Origin: Serripes groenlandicus
Lineage: Eukaryota; Mollusca; Bivalvia; Cardiida; Cardiidae
NCBI GenBank assembly: GCA_031761405.1
Contig: JASEVX010000013.1
Span: forward strand, 38,718,363 to 38,782,362
Direction: 5' to 3'
DNA: 64,000 bases
A model generated the notes under the pieces. It ran no database searches and was not told the DNA's origin. It saw nothing but the letters and a program-made list of their open reading frames with translations. Shown here piece by piece: positions 33,263 through 45,021 of the stretch (its first letter is position 1; each line of letters begins with the position of its first letter). The translations under genes and the position numbers were made by a program.

Positions 33263-33884
33263 TTTTTATGCCCCGGCATACGAGGTATGAGGGGCATATA
33301 GTTTTCCGGTCTGTTAGTCCGTCCGTTCGTCCGTTCGTCCGTCCCGCTCAGGTTAAAGTTTTTGGTCAAGTTAGATTTTAGTGAACCTGATGTCCTATCA
33401 TTATGAAACTTCACACAAATGACAATCAACATATCATTGTTTAAAAAATTGTATCAATTTGAGGTTGGACCAACTGTTCATCCGTCTGTTCGTCTGTCTG
33501 TTCGTCCATTCCATTCTCAGGTTAAAGTTTTTGGTCAAGTTAGATTTTAGTGAACCTGATGTCCTATCATTATGAAACTTCACACAAATGACAATCAACA
33601 TATCATTGTTTAAAAAATTGTATCAATTTGAGGTTGGACCAACTGTTCATCCGTCTGTTCGTCTGTCTGTTCGTCCATTCCATTCTCAGGTTAAAGTTTT
33701 TGGTCAAGTTAGATTTTAGTGAACCTGATGTCCTATCATTATGAAACTTCACACAAATGACAATCAACATATCATTGTTTAAAAAATTGTATCAATTTGA
33801 GGTTGGACCAACTGTTCGTCCGTCCGTTTTAAAATATAGTTAACAACCGGGGCATCCGTGTTCCATGGACACATTTTCTTGTTT
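33263..33884 (+). mobile_element. 'ATGCCCCGG' Helitron-like element, three 169 bp units
   Basis: Head TTTTTATGCCCCGGCATACG, end AACCGGGGCATCCGTG...CATTTTCTTGTTTA, so ATGCCCCGG / CCGGGGCAT are inverted near the ends. Units begin at CAGGTTAAAG (33349, 33518, 33687), exactly 169 bp apart and nearly identical. Each ends in a GTCCGTCCGTTCGT-type stretch. The units are so alike that the array is recent or homogenised. Confidence 0.65.
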
Positions 33885-34076
33885 ATCTTATAATAAAAAA
33901 ATTAACTTAAATGGACAGGAATGTTATTAAGTGTTATAGGCAAGTCTTTTTTGACAGCTTGCTGTAAATTTAATTGATCTTTATGGCTAAAAAGAAATCG
34001 GCAATTAAAAAGAAATTTCTATGGATTTGTGTAAACAAAAACATAATCTTTGAACAAGTAAATTAATATATGGACA

Positions 34077-34692
34077 TTTTTATGCCCCGGCATACGAAGT
34101 ATGAGGGGCATATAGTTTTCCGGTCTGTTAGTCCGTTCGTCCGTCCCGCTCAGGTTAAAGTTTTTGGTCAAGTTAGATTTTAGTGAAGTTGATGTACTAT
34201 CATTATGAAACTTCACACAAATGACAATCAACATATCATTGTTTAAAAAAAATTGTATCAATTTGAGGTTGGACCAACTGTTCGTCCGTCTGTTCGTCCA
34301 TTCCATTCTCAGGTTAAAGTTTTTGGTCAAGTTAGATTTTAGTGAACCTGATGTCCTATCATTATGAAACTTCACACAAATGACAATCAACATATCATTG
34401 TTTAAAAAATTGTATCAATTTGAGGTTGGACCAACTGTTCGTCCGTCTGTTCGTCTGTCTGTTCGTCCATTCCATTCTCAGGTTAAAGTTTTTGGTCAAG
34501 TTAGATTTTAGTGAACCTGGTGTCCTATCATTATGAAACTTCACACAAATGACAATCAACATATCATTGTTTAAAAAATTGTATCAATTTGAGGTTGGAC
34601 CAACTGTTCGTCCGTCCGTTCGTCTGTTCGTGTGTCTGTTCGTCCATTAACAACCGGGGCATCCGTGTTCCATGGACACATTTTCTTGTTTA
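34077..34692 (+). mobile_element. 'ATGCCCCGG' Helitron-like element, second copy
   Basis: Same head and end as 33263-33884. Units at 34151, 34310 and 34479 (159 and 169 bp). 193 bp separate the two copies. Confidence 0.65.
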
Positions 34693-34716
34693 ATCATATC
34701 CCAGTTTGTTATGAAG

Positions 34717-34900
34717 TTGTTTATTATACCCCCTTCGAAGAAGAGGGTGTATATAGGAGTCACTGTATCTGTCGGTCGGAAGCCATATTTTGTCCGGCCT
34801 ATTTCTTACAAACCACCGGGTGGAATTCAATAACATTTTACATGAAGCTTCTATACCAAGAGGAACTGTGCATATCCTAAAGGTGTTACAATTGCATGAT
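34717..34900 (+). mobile_element. 5' fragment of another Helitron-like family
   Basis: ATTATACCCCCTTCGAAGAA then GAGGGTGTATATAGGAG: CCCCCTTCGAAGAAGAGGG is a head palindrome, then GTCGGTCGG. The rest is missing. Confidence 0.5.
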
Positions 34901-35413
34901 ATTTTCCTAGTTTCTCCTAAAGCTGCTTGAAATGACTTTACATTAACTTGAGTAAGCTTTTCGGCAGCTGAATTTTCTTACGTGCCGATGCGATCTCGCA
35001 TACTGCCTAAAATACATGCGTGAAAGAGAATTTGTTTTAATACGTAATTTACGTAACATTTTACATGCGTGGGAACACTGTCTTCTAACTTAAGGGTTAC
35101 TTGACTGTATGTTCCTGACTTGAACTCACAGTATTAAGGGGGCATCCTCAGATATTGTAAACATCTTGGATTCAATTATGTAATATATGTGGAGAAATAG
35201 ATGCAATAAAAATAACTTGCAAGATATACATTTTTAAGCAGACTATTAAGAGGTAATTATAAGGTTCTGTAGTTGTCCCTTCAGTTTTTATGGCCAGGCA
35301 AGTAAGTCACAAGCAAGATATTTTGAAAACTGAACTGTCATCGTAGTAATTTGTTCATTGTGAGTATGAACATTGGTGTAAGTAACCCTTATTCTTCACA
35401 ATTTTTAGATGTA

Positions 35414-35943
35414 TTTTTTATGCCCCTGGAATCACCGATTCGGTGGGCATCTAGTTTTTGGTCTGTCTGTCGAAAAAACTTTAACCTTAACCACTACTTT
35501 TGAACCATAACAGGTACGGCTACCATATTTCACATGTGTATTCCTTGTGACATGACCTTTTTGTCAGTACCAAAATGTTTGACCTTGCGACCTTGACCTT
35601 TGACCTAGATGTGTCTGTCAAAATAAACTTTAATCTGGATCACTACTTTTGAACCATAACAGGTACGGCTACCATATTTCACAAGTGTATTCCTTGTGAC
35701 ATGACCTTTCTGTCAGTACCAACATTTTTGACGTTGCGACCTTGACCTTTGACCTAGATGTGTCTGTCGAAAAAAACTTTAACCTTGACCACTACTTTTG
35801 AACCATAACAGGTACGGCTACCATATTTCACATGTGTATTCCTTGTGACATGACCTTTCTGTCAGTACCAACATTTTTGACCTTGCGACTTTGACCTTTG
35901 ACCTAGATGTTGCCATCAGTGTTTCACAAACACATTTTGTTTT
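35414..35943 (+). mobile_element. Tandem-core element, 149 bp unit, three copies
   Basis: Head TTTTTTATGCCCCTGGAATC with ATTCGGTGGGCATC. Units containing CTTTAACC, ACAGGTACGGCTACC and GACCTTTGACCTAGATG repeat at 35479, 35628 and 35777 (149 bp). End TTTCACAAACACATTTTGTT. No coding. Confidence 0.65.
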
Positions 35944-36175
35944 CAAAATCTTTCGGATCCTATGTCAGTTATTCAGTTGTAAAAGTATTGATATAGAGGT
36001 TCCCTGTATATCATTATAAGCATAGTTAACTGCATCTCTATATAATGACTTATGTAAACAACATTCCAGAAAAAAAGGGTTGATGAACTTGGAATTTGAT
36101 TTTTGACCGTACCAGAGGTCGTTTATTTATTCGTGAGCAGAGGTTTAAAAACATGTATTCTTATTCTTTTCCCAG

Positions 36176-36287
36176 GTTATATTCTATGGATTTGTGCAAA
36201 GATTGAAACAGAGGGCTAAACAGTTCAAAGATAAACACAGTGACTGACCTCAACTTACATTCAAAAGTTTAACTCTTTGTCAAGATG
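36176..36287 (+). CDS. Candidate PASK leader exon carrying the start codon
   Basis: Acceptor TTCTTTTCCCAG ends at 36175. The 112 bp exon has stops in its body and ends CAAGATG|GTAAGC, so an ATG (36285-36287) sits directly at a phase 0 donor. The first recognised PASK exon (54560) begins in phase 0 with KSNRTS and has no ATG of its own before residue position about 60, so a start supplied from such an exon would fit. The join over 18 kb is inference. Confidence 0.3.
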
Positions 36288-36452
36288 GTAAGCTTTATCT
36301 TCTATTTTTACCCCTTCCCCACTTGCAGATGCATTTTGACACAAAATCTCATTATCTTTTGAAAACATTGTGGCAAAATCAGAAATTAATACTCATATTC
36401 GAGCAAAATGCTCCTTTTACCCAGACCTCTAGGTCAGGATGCCTGATGCGTA

Positions 36453-36682
36453 TTAACCCTTTCCCTCATACGACAATTCTGCAGCAGACGACTTTGAATG
36501 TATTTTGTCAAAACATAGAAAATCTACATAATTGAATGGATAACCTATGACAAAATGTGGAAAACATTGTGGCAAAAGGAGAAATTGCACGTTTTGTGCA
36601 ATTTCTTCTTTTGTCACTATGTTTTCAAACAGCCGTCTGCTGCAGAGGCGTCAGAAAGCGTCTATATGAGGGAAAGGGTTAA
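36453..36682 (+). mobile_element. Family A MITE, complete 230 bp copy
   Basis: TTAACCCTTTCCCTCATACG to TATGAGGGAAAGGGTTAA with the TTGCACGTTTTGTGCAATTT centre. It is close to identical with copies at 45923, 48431 and 50272, so this subfamily looks the youngest. Confidence 0.8.
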
Positions 36683-36741
36683 CGCATATTTTTTCACTAA
36701 AAAATGCATTTAAAATAATTTTCAAACATATTAATTACGTA

Positions 36742-36962
36742 TTAACCCTTTCCCTCATATAGACACTTTCTGACGCCTCTGCAGCTGACGGCTTTTTGAA
36801 AATGTAGTGACAAAAGAAGAAATTGCTCAAATTGTCTGTCTGTCCGCCAACATTTTGGTTTAAAGTTTCAGGTTGAGGCAAAATCTCAGCACTGGAAAGA
36901 GTTACAAACTTGAAACTTGAAAGTCGTCTGCTGCATAATTGCCGTATGAGGGAAAGGGTTAA
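36742..36962 (-). mobile_element. Chimeric family A MITE with foreign core
   Basis: Both ends are normal (TTAACCCTTTCCCTCATATA, TATGAGGGAAAGGGTTAA) but the middle (about 36830-36920) is GTCTGTCTGTCCGCCAAC then 'GTTTCAGGTTGAGGCAAAAT', the inverse of the tandem-core fragment at about 11655-11750. Confidence 0.7.
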
Positions 36963-37053
36963 CTGGATAATTATGATATTTGCAGAGTTGTCTGATTAGA
37001 AAACGTCTGTAAAAGGCAAAAGCATGTAACATCTGGAAAAATAAGAAATATGA

Positions 37054-37966
37054 TAAACCCTTTTTGATTCCTCTGCAGCAGACGACTTTTTAAATATTAA
37101 ATTGCATAATGAGCAATTTCTACTTTTACAAACTTGTCCCAATACTTTCTATTCAATCACTTTGCTTTGATTTTTAAATAGAGAATTGCCCAAGTCTCTA
37201 ATTCAAAAGTTGTCTGTTTGGGGCAGAATATTAACCAAATCGAAGGTTAGATGAGAAATTATGTTGTAGTATGCCTTTACCCTTTTCCTCCATACAACAA
37301 ATCTGCAGAAGACGACTTTGAAAACATTTTGTGAAAATATGGAAACTCTTTAGTATTAAACAAAATTAAGTTTAATTATTGAATTTGAATATTGAATATA
37401 TAGAGGATATTTGTTTGTTTTGAGTGGATATGGAATATATCTCATCGAGACGTGATACAATTGAAAATGTTTAAATTGTATCACTTCGAGTTGAAATATA
37501 TTCCATATACACTCAAAACAAACAAATTTTCTTTTTATTTAATGACAAATTGATGAAAAACAAATAATATACCCATTATGTATTTCTTTATATATAACTT
37601 GTGTAGAATAACATGACCGAATACTAGGAAAATGACGTCACGTCAGCGGTTTGACGTCATAATGTTAGTCCCTTTGACGTCATTTATTCATATTCCACAG
37701 TGTGGAATAAGGATTTTATTTCACTGATAGAACACATTATTTCATCACTTAGCATTAAATAAATAATAGACTTAGTCACTTCTTAGTTGTAAACATTGTG
37801 CCAAAAGGATTAAATTGCTCATTAGGATCAATTTATTCTTTTGCCACAATGTTTTAAAAAATTCATCTGCTTCAGATGCCTTAGGGTGCATAGATGTAAA
37901 CATGGAGAAGGGTTAAACAATATATAATCTATAATATTGATCTTTCCAAACTCTGGAATTTAAAGC
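37054..37966. mobile_element. Family A MITE split by a long hairpin, and a CRE cluster
   Basis: A decayed A copy lies at 37054-37240. A second A copy has its left part at 37275-37395 and right part at 37770-37917. Between them is a foldback (arms 37411-37463 and 37474-37526, TTGTTTGTTTTGAG / CTCAAAACAAACAA) and then three perfect TGACGTCA palindromes (37633, 37652, 37675). Confidence 0.55.
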
Positions 37967-40591
37967 AATTCGTCCCTTTAGTGCAAGAAGGTTGTAACTC
38001 CGTTTTTCATTATTTTACAGGAGAAGCAAAAAACTATCCTATTTTGAAGAGAAAACATAACAAAGAACATCCTTTGGATATTTGTTTTAAAAATACATTT
38101 CAGGAAGCTTTATAACTCTTACATTGAAAAATAATTTCATACAAATGAGTTTTAGTGGATTTGTCCAGTTACAACCTTCTTGCACTCAAATGACGTCATT
38201 TTTTATAATTTTTTTAGTGCAAGAAGGTTGTAACTCACATAATTTCTTTTCAACATTGAAATAAATTCATAACAAATATACATAAGTGTGAACTTATCAA
38301 TTTAAATTATAAAAATGAAACACTTTCCTTGACACGGACAACTTTTGTCACATCTGCTAAAGAAAGATTGCTCAATGAACCATTTTTTTTTCTAGCATTG
38401 TATTTTTACTATTTCAAAATTATTATTTTCCGTATTTAGTTTTATTTCTTGCTTTAAAGATCTTTTATGTTTCAAAACTGTTTTTACAAAAGGCTTTCAG
38501 GCAAATGGGTTATTATCTTAAGTTGTTTCCATTAAGTCAGTTTACACTTTTTTGATATATCTAATGAAAATTCTCATTGTATCTTTACACATTATTTAGA
38601 TTTCTCTAACACTTTATTCATTCCTCAGTATCCTAAGCTTCAGGCAAGAGTTAGGGAACACATGACTATATAATTATGTCTCCTATTAATAAGTCATAAC
38701 ATTACTGTCATACTGACGGACAGTCAAACAACAAAAATGATTCCTTAGTGTTGTTACCCTGATATGAGATACCGATTTAAAAAGTATCAGTCCTACATTT
38801 CATAATGTGGGAGCAATAAATGAAATAGATGATGCTTATCTTCGGATGATATTTTTCCTATGCAAGGTATGAAGATCAGAGTGACCTTTGCCAATGACAT
38901 TTTGATATATTCTGATCTCATAATGTGTAACTCTTTACCACTAGGAAGTAGAGTCTAACCCGAACATAACTTATAAAAAAAAGTTATGTTCAGCAGCATA
39001 TCTGTATTTTCAACATAGTATACCAGTAGTCCTGGTTGACCAATGACTTCCAGAAAAGTATAGATTACAACCAAGAAAGAATGATGACAATGAAGATGAC
39101 ATCTAGAAAAGACTAAAAACGGGTTGTTATGTGGGCTGGCATCCCATGGTACAGACTATGTTAAGGTATGTCCCAAGCAAGCTACAAATGAAAAGAAAAA
39201 GCAATATCGCACGGCATTCAAAGGTGGGGGAGGAAGATGGGACCAACAGGACAGATGTAGTGGTAATAGACAGGCTAGTTAAATCGGCTTTGTCTAACTA
39301 GACCAGAAGACAGAAAGTTGATCACACTATCTCAACTCACTTACACCATAGAGAAAAAGAAATTTTGAATTGCTATCAATCATAACCCAATTAAGCCCAG
39401 TGTAGTTCCTTACAGGCACGAAGTCAACAATAAGAAAAACTTAGAAATATAATTAATGGTGTTTATGAGGCTTATTCTTATACTACAAATTTGCAACAGA
39501 CGATATTGACCACATTACGGCAAAAATATCGAAAATATCTCAAAATGACATACATTAATATCATAATGTTTTTAAAATTTGTCTTCTGCGCATGCATCTT
39601 CGGGTGGGAAAGGGTTAATTAAGCAACCAGTCCATGCAAATAAGTGAAGTGGAAAGGAAAGAAATCATACATCTCTGTGAAGCAATTCCGTCTAGACAGA
39701 AGGTTCTTACCACTGCAGAATTAGATCCGACGTGACCCATGTTCTGAGACTCAGAAAGAAAGGCAGGTAAAGGCAAGGACAAGATCAAGCTTCATGTCGA
39801 ACCAATTTGGATTCATGAAAGAATTGTAAAAAAAGGGAAAAACAGGGCTGTTTTGATGAGATTAACTCTTTCGAGGGGATAATCCTCATTCCAAGCTCGA
39901 AAGAGATTTGGGGATTGTGACTAAGAAATCCCAGTCAATGAACCACTAAATCCTATAGATATAAATGAGCCAACATGAAAAAGGTTGCCCACATGGTGAG
40001 AAAGAAAGGATATTCCTCTATTCCAGGTTCAATGATGTCATAATTATATTCTATATGAACAAGTGTCATCTTTCTATCAGAGCATGTCTATGGGAAAAGG
40101 TTCAAATTGCCATGGCTTTTGTGAATCGTGAAGGTCCACATCAGCATGTAGATCTGCACAATATGATAAAGATCTATACATTTTACAAATTACATACATA
40201 AGTTTGTTAGAAGCTTTTCTCAAGTTGTGCAGATTCAGAAAAGGCAATGCAGATGTACAGAGTTCAGAAATGCCTTTTTTACTTTACTGTTTTAGACACA
40301 ATCCTTATGTAATTACACTGAGATGCAACCTTCTTGCACAAAAAATTGTGTAAAAAAAATAATTGGGTGCAAGAAGGTTGTATCTCCCAGTTACAACCTT
40401 CTTGCACCAAACAAATAGCCACTTTTGAGTTACAACCTTTTTGCATTAAACTATTTAGAAAATAAATAATAAGGATATGAATCCAAAATTTTAATATGAT
40501 GTGTATATATGGATATAAGTAAATTTTCTGCAAAAAAGTTACTTTTGTGGAAATAGGGAGTTACAACCTTCTTGCGCTAATGGGACGAATT
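37967..40591. mobile_element. 2.6 kb inverted-repeat DNA transposon with subterminal repeats
   Basis: About 35 bp terminal inverted repeats: AATTCGTCCCTTTAGTGCAA and AATTCGTCCCATTAGCGCAA continue as GAAGGTTGTAACTCC. The inner part of the repeat recurs near both ends: about 38168 (inverted), 38216, 40323 (inverted), 40366, 40390 (inverted), 40431 (inverted). The interior shows no convincing transposase; a decayed family A MITE (39470-39619) lies in it. A TGACGTCA is at 38190-38200. Superfamily not recognised; flanking duplication unclear. Confidence 0.7.
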
Positions 40592-40666
40592 TCTCCTATT
40601 GAAGAAAAGAGACATTTTCAAAATTTTGTCTCCTGTAAAGCCATTAAGAGTTCACATTTATCCCTT

Positions 40667-40890
40667 TCCCTTATATAGACGCTTTCCAACGCCTCTGCAG
40701 CAGATAGCCTTTTGAAAACATAGCAACAAAAGAAGAAATTGCTCAAAACGAGCAATTTCTCCTTTTGTCACAATGTTTTCCACTTTAAGTCATTATAGGT
40801 TACCCATTCAATTATGGAGATTTTCTATTTTTTGACAAAATACGTTCAAAGTCGTCTGCTGCAGAATTGTCGTATGAGGAAAAGGGTTAA
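40667..40890 (-). mobile_element. Family A MITE, near complete
   Basis: TTTATCCCTTTCCCTTATAT to TATGAGGAAAAGGGTTAA, 224 bp. Confidence 0.7.
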
Positions 40891-40929
40891 GGACAATGGG
40901 TTAAAACTTTCATATATATATATATGTAG

Positions 40930-41640
40930 AACAAATCTGAAGCGGACGACTTTGAAAACATCCAGTTAAAAATGAAACTCATTGAATGAAGTCATAACCA
41001 ATGTATAGAAAACCTGGCAACAGGAGAATTTGCTCATTATGACATTATGAGCAATTTCTTCTTTTGCAACAATGTTTTCAAAAGTTATCATCTGCATATT
41101 CATCAGAAAGCGTCTGTAGTGGAGAAGTGTGATTTTTTTTTTTGAACTTTGAATGAACAAGATAAAAAAGACTGAAGACAGCTGCATTATGGGGAAAATA
41201 TATGTTATTGTAAGTTGTTAACCACATTCAAGAAATCTGCAGCAGATGATTCAGAAAATACTCAGGCAAAATAAACTATAGAAAAACTCTATGAATGAAA
41301 GTAAAACTATACTAATATAAATTAGAGGTGAAAACATTTAAATGAGCATTTTCTTCTTTTGTCACAATGTTTTCAAAAGTTGTCTGTTGTTTGCTTAAAA
41401 ATGCATATCGAGGGCTTGGCGTGAAACGGTTGTAAATCGAAACCTATTTTGAAAACCCTGGATTAGGGGCAATTTTGACCCTTTTGTAAACAATGCAAAA
41501 TTTAGGTGCCATTGCTCAGAACGAGCAATGGCACTTAAATTTCCATTGTTTACCAAGACAAATGATTGAACGCTTATAAAGACTTTATGGCGAGGTAGTT
41601 ACAACCGTTTCACGCCAATCCCTCGATATGCAGATGGTAA
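40930..41640. mobile_element. Family A MITEs, one holding a family C foldback
   Basis: A decayed A copy is at 40930-41135. A second starts TTAACCACATTCAAGAAATC (41218) and ends GGTAAAGGGTTAAAGG (about 41640); its right arm is interrupted by the C element at 41408-41626. Confidence 0.6.
41408..41626. mobile_element. Family C foldback (copy C2), TA-flanked
   Basis: TCGAGGGCTTGGCGTGAAAC and, inverted, TCGAGGGATTGGCGTGAAAC, with TA directly outside both ends (41406-41407, 41627-41628). The centre GCCATTGCTC / GAGCAATGGC makes a nearly full-length hairpin of 219 bp. TA duplication suggests the Tc1/mariner class. Confidence 0.7.
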
Positions 41641-41850
41641 AGGGTTAAAGGAAAAGGTTGAATGAGAAATGATATACAGTCATGGTATGCCCTGGAAGAG
41701 AGTCAGACATAGAGATCTATATTATTGATGTTTCTGTTCTCGTTTCCACCACTGCTCTCTCTCTTTGATGTTCATGCCAATCAACAGCATATTGTTCATG
41801 CTTGTTCATGTTGCATGTCTCTGTGAATGACTCGGTCTCAACTCATTTTG

Positions 41851-42690
41851 AACCCTTTCCCAAATTCAGACGCTTTCTGACGCTTCTTCAGCAGATGACT
41901 TTTGGAAGCATGTCAAATTAAAAAATTGCTCATGATGAGTAATTTATCCATTTACCACGATATTGTCAGTTCTATTCTTTTATAATACTACTTTCATATT
42001 TTTTCCCCCAGATCTTTTCAAAGTTGTCTGTTTCAGAATTCCTGTTTGTGGGAAAGGGCTTGTTCCTTTGTGTGTAGAATGGCATATTGTAGATCTATAC
42101 ATATATATCTAGTGCGCCCATAAGGTTAATCATTTATTGTTCTTGAGTTCAATTTTTAAAGTTTGTATATGAACCCTTAGTTTTGGGTACTGAAAAGAGT
42201 TGTCTGCATATGGGAAAGGTTTTTGGCTCTATTCAGAAGCTGAACTTTAGCCCTTTCCCCACAAGCAGCAAATCTGTAGCAGATGCCTTTGAATTGAAAA
42301 CATCATTCTTCTTTCAAGGCAAAACGAATGAAATAATTTGGTAAATTAATATTTCATTATTTATTTCATTATTGAATAGGGTTGAATACATTGTGTCAAG
42401 GAAATTGCTCATTATAATCTAATGATGTTTGATTTAAAAAAGTGGTCTGCTCAGAGCTCTACATAAGGGGCGATTTTCATGTTTTAAAATCGTTATTTGA
42501 CCATATAACCCTATGATGTGGGTACTCAAAGGAATCGTCCCATTGAGACAATTCATTTGAGTACCCACACTATAGGGTTTGGTTGGCTAATAAGAGAGAT
42601 ATTGTGGGGTAAAGAGCTGTATACCCCTTCTTATCTGGACCTCTGTCTGCTGCAGATGTGTCAAAATGTGTATGCATGTTTTAAAAAGTT
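41851..42690. mobile_element. Family A MITEs, one split by a family B MITE
   Basis: First A: 41851-42059 (AACCCTTTCCCAAATTCA to GTGGGAAAGGG). Second A: 42248-42690, split within its CTGCTGCAG arm by B2. Confidence 0.6.
42452..42645. mobile_element. Family B MITE (copy B2) with 6 bp duplication
   Basis: CAGAGCTCTACATAAGG to, inverted, CAGAGGTCCAGATAAGA, 194 bp. TCTGCT flanks it on both sides (42446-42451, 42646-42651), and the uninterrupted A sequence there is GGTCTGCTGCAG. Confidence 0.8.
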
Positions 42691-42749
42691 TAGCGACATG
42701 ATCTCATCTTACTTTGAACAACATTTGCATAATTTATATAAACCAAAAA

Positions 42750-43065
42750 ATAACAAATCTGCAGCAGACGAATTTTACAACATCTAGACAAAAATATAGG
42801 AAATCTCTTTAAATTTAAAACAATTATTGAAAACATTATGGCAAAAGGAGATTATTGCTGATTATCAGCATCTTTTGAAAGGTTTAGCGACATGATCTCG
42901 TGTTACTTTGAATAAGATTCTCAAATTATGTAGACCAAAAGAAACAATCATCATCAGACTATTTTGAACACATCAGGACAAAACTATGGAGTACAATTAT
43001 TGAAAACATTGTGTCAAAAGGAGATATTGCTCATTTTGAGCAACTTCTTCTTTTTGTCTTGTTTT
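42750..43065. mobile_element. Family A MITE fragments
   Basis: Two left-end pieces with AAATCTGCAGCAGACGA and centre pieces (GGAGATATTGCTCATTTTGA). 'GCGACATGATCTC' occurs twice (42693, 42887), so this stretch is locally duplicated. Confidence 0.45.
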
Positions 43066-43283
43066 TAGCTCCATTGTCAAGATTTTGTCATGGCGAATTG
43101 TCCGTCGTGCATGCATCAACTTTTTGCTTCAAACAACTCCAAAAGTGTCAGGCCGATTTCAAATAATCTTGTAGAAATGTTCCTTGGTCAAAAATCATGG
43201 CCACCAGAGGACGGGCTGTTTGGAGATGTAATTTTTGCCTAATGGCAGTCAAGCGATACTGGCCCTCTTGGGCCTCTTGTTTG
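43066..43283 (-). mobile_element. Helitron-like element, single-unit, minus orientation
   Basis: Reverse of the 4229-5168 family: 3' end TTAGCTCCATTGTC on the plus strand (CTAA inverted) and head GGCCCTCTTGGGCCTCTTGT at 43261-43280. It has only about one core unit, against four in its relative. Confidence 0.6.
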
Positions 43284-44820
43284 TTTTGGTTTTTATGCAA
43301 TAGACATTCAACATTTCAATTATATCATGGCGACACTTATTCATGATCCCTGGGTAAATAAACCAGTATTAGGCTAGGCATTATATCTCTCCCAAAGACA
43401 CTCCACCATGACTATATAGATACCACAACTTTGGATTGAACCTGGGACATCCTGTTTGATATCCCCTACGCTAACCATGAAGCTAGTACCGCAGATTCCT
43501 TCGGATAAATCTATATATACCAATAAGCTAAGTTGTGTCAAAATGCATCCACATTCAGGAAATGGTAAATAGTGTTGTATATTATATAGTAGCTGTATCA
43601 TTCAATGATTGTGAATATATTATTGGGGAACTTCTGTAAAGCAAGATTACTTAGCTTTAAAACTACCTTTACCTACATACAACCAATTGTATACGGCAAT
43701 GACAACTGTCAAAGTGGAGTAAAAAATCTCTATAAAAAGACGATGGTTTTAAAATAAAGTAGAACAAACGGCAAGAAAAGGAGAAATGTTTTATCGTGCA
43801 GTGTCCAATCGGGGAGGGGGGGTTTGCTAATTCTCTCACAGATTTGAATATTCCCACTTAAATTTGTATTGGGGGGGGGGTATTTTACATAGACAGAGGT
43901 AAAAAGCTTCAATTTTCAGATAAAATTCCCTGTTTTCGAATCCTAGATAGCCTTTTGTACATTAGAAAGGTCTTCCAAGTTGGAAAAGGTGGATGTCTAA
44001 GGAGCATTAAACCCAATATTGTTTCTATCATGCAATTTATTTCCCTTTACCGCAGAGCTCTTGCTAAATAACTCATTACTTCACACAGACGACATGTGAA
44101 ACCAGTCCTGCCATTTAACATGACTTTTGAAAAACATTGCAATAAAATGTGAAATCGTCTGATAATTGTAAAGCAGAAAACCTTCGAGAAGTCGAGGGAA
44201 GTAATGGGAAAAAGCCATATTTCATCTTCTGAAATTCTTTATTGGACCTCCAAAATCTCTATAGTGTGGGTTATATATAATACTCATTTCCCTCATACAG
44301 CAAACTTTCGTTTTGAGCAATTTCTCCTTTTGCCACAAAGTTTTCAAAAGTTGTCTGCTGCAGATGCGTCTAAATGTGTCAACAAGTGGGAAAGGGTTAA
44401 TTTAGACAAACCTTGTGACTTCAGATCAAATAGCATAAAAAAACAGACAGATCTTTATCAGCACTTATTACGAATGCCTAAATCCTTTCCTAACTGCAGA
44501 TGCAGAAAATGCTCATTTATGTATCGGCAATTTCTACTTTTGCCTCAATGTTTTAAAAAATGTTCAATAATTTTTCTTTCGTTTAAAGAGTTGCTGTATG
44601 TTGGAAAGGGTATTAAACCCTTTTCAAAAAGTAAGACACATTTTGGCAAATTTGCATCAGGCGACTTTTTAAACATCTATTGCTCATAATGAGCAAGTTT
44701 ACCTTTTCCCACAATTCATTCAATTATTTAAATTATAATAGTTGAATTTTGCAGATATACCATAATTTTGCCCTTTTGTTTTCATCGCTGTTGTCCATGC
44801 CTGTGAGAAAGGGTTTCTGT
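43284..44820. other. SINE tail and decayed family A pieces
   Basis: A minus-strand SINE tail fragment lies at about 43290-43400 (ATCATGGCGACACTTATTCA). GGGGGGGG runs occur at 43813 and 43872. Family A pieces: 44287-44401 (ends GTGGGAAAGGGTTAA) and broken ones to 44820. No gene. Confidence 0.4.
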
Positions 44821-45021
44821 TTTTCGGTTCAAGGAAAACAGCTCATATATTATAATTTGTTTTTGTCTTGCTAAGAGTTTCACTTTGCATGCATGATCCA
44901 ATTGTAGACTGCATGGAACAGCGTGTTACAACACTATCAACGTGAACGTCTTCACTCAGCCTTTCTAATGATAAGTTGAGTTCTAAGTAGCTTTCCAGTT
45001 TCCATTATTGTCCCCCAGTTT

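Noticed and set aside
33263..34692. CRISPR-like direct repeats
   Set aside because: Units are contiguous 169 bp repeats without unique spacers, in a eukaryotic mobile element.
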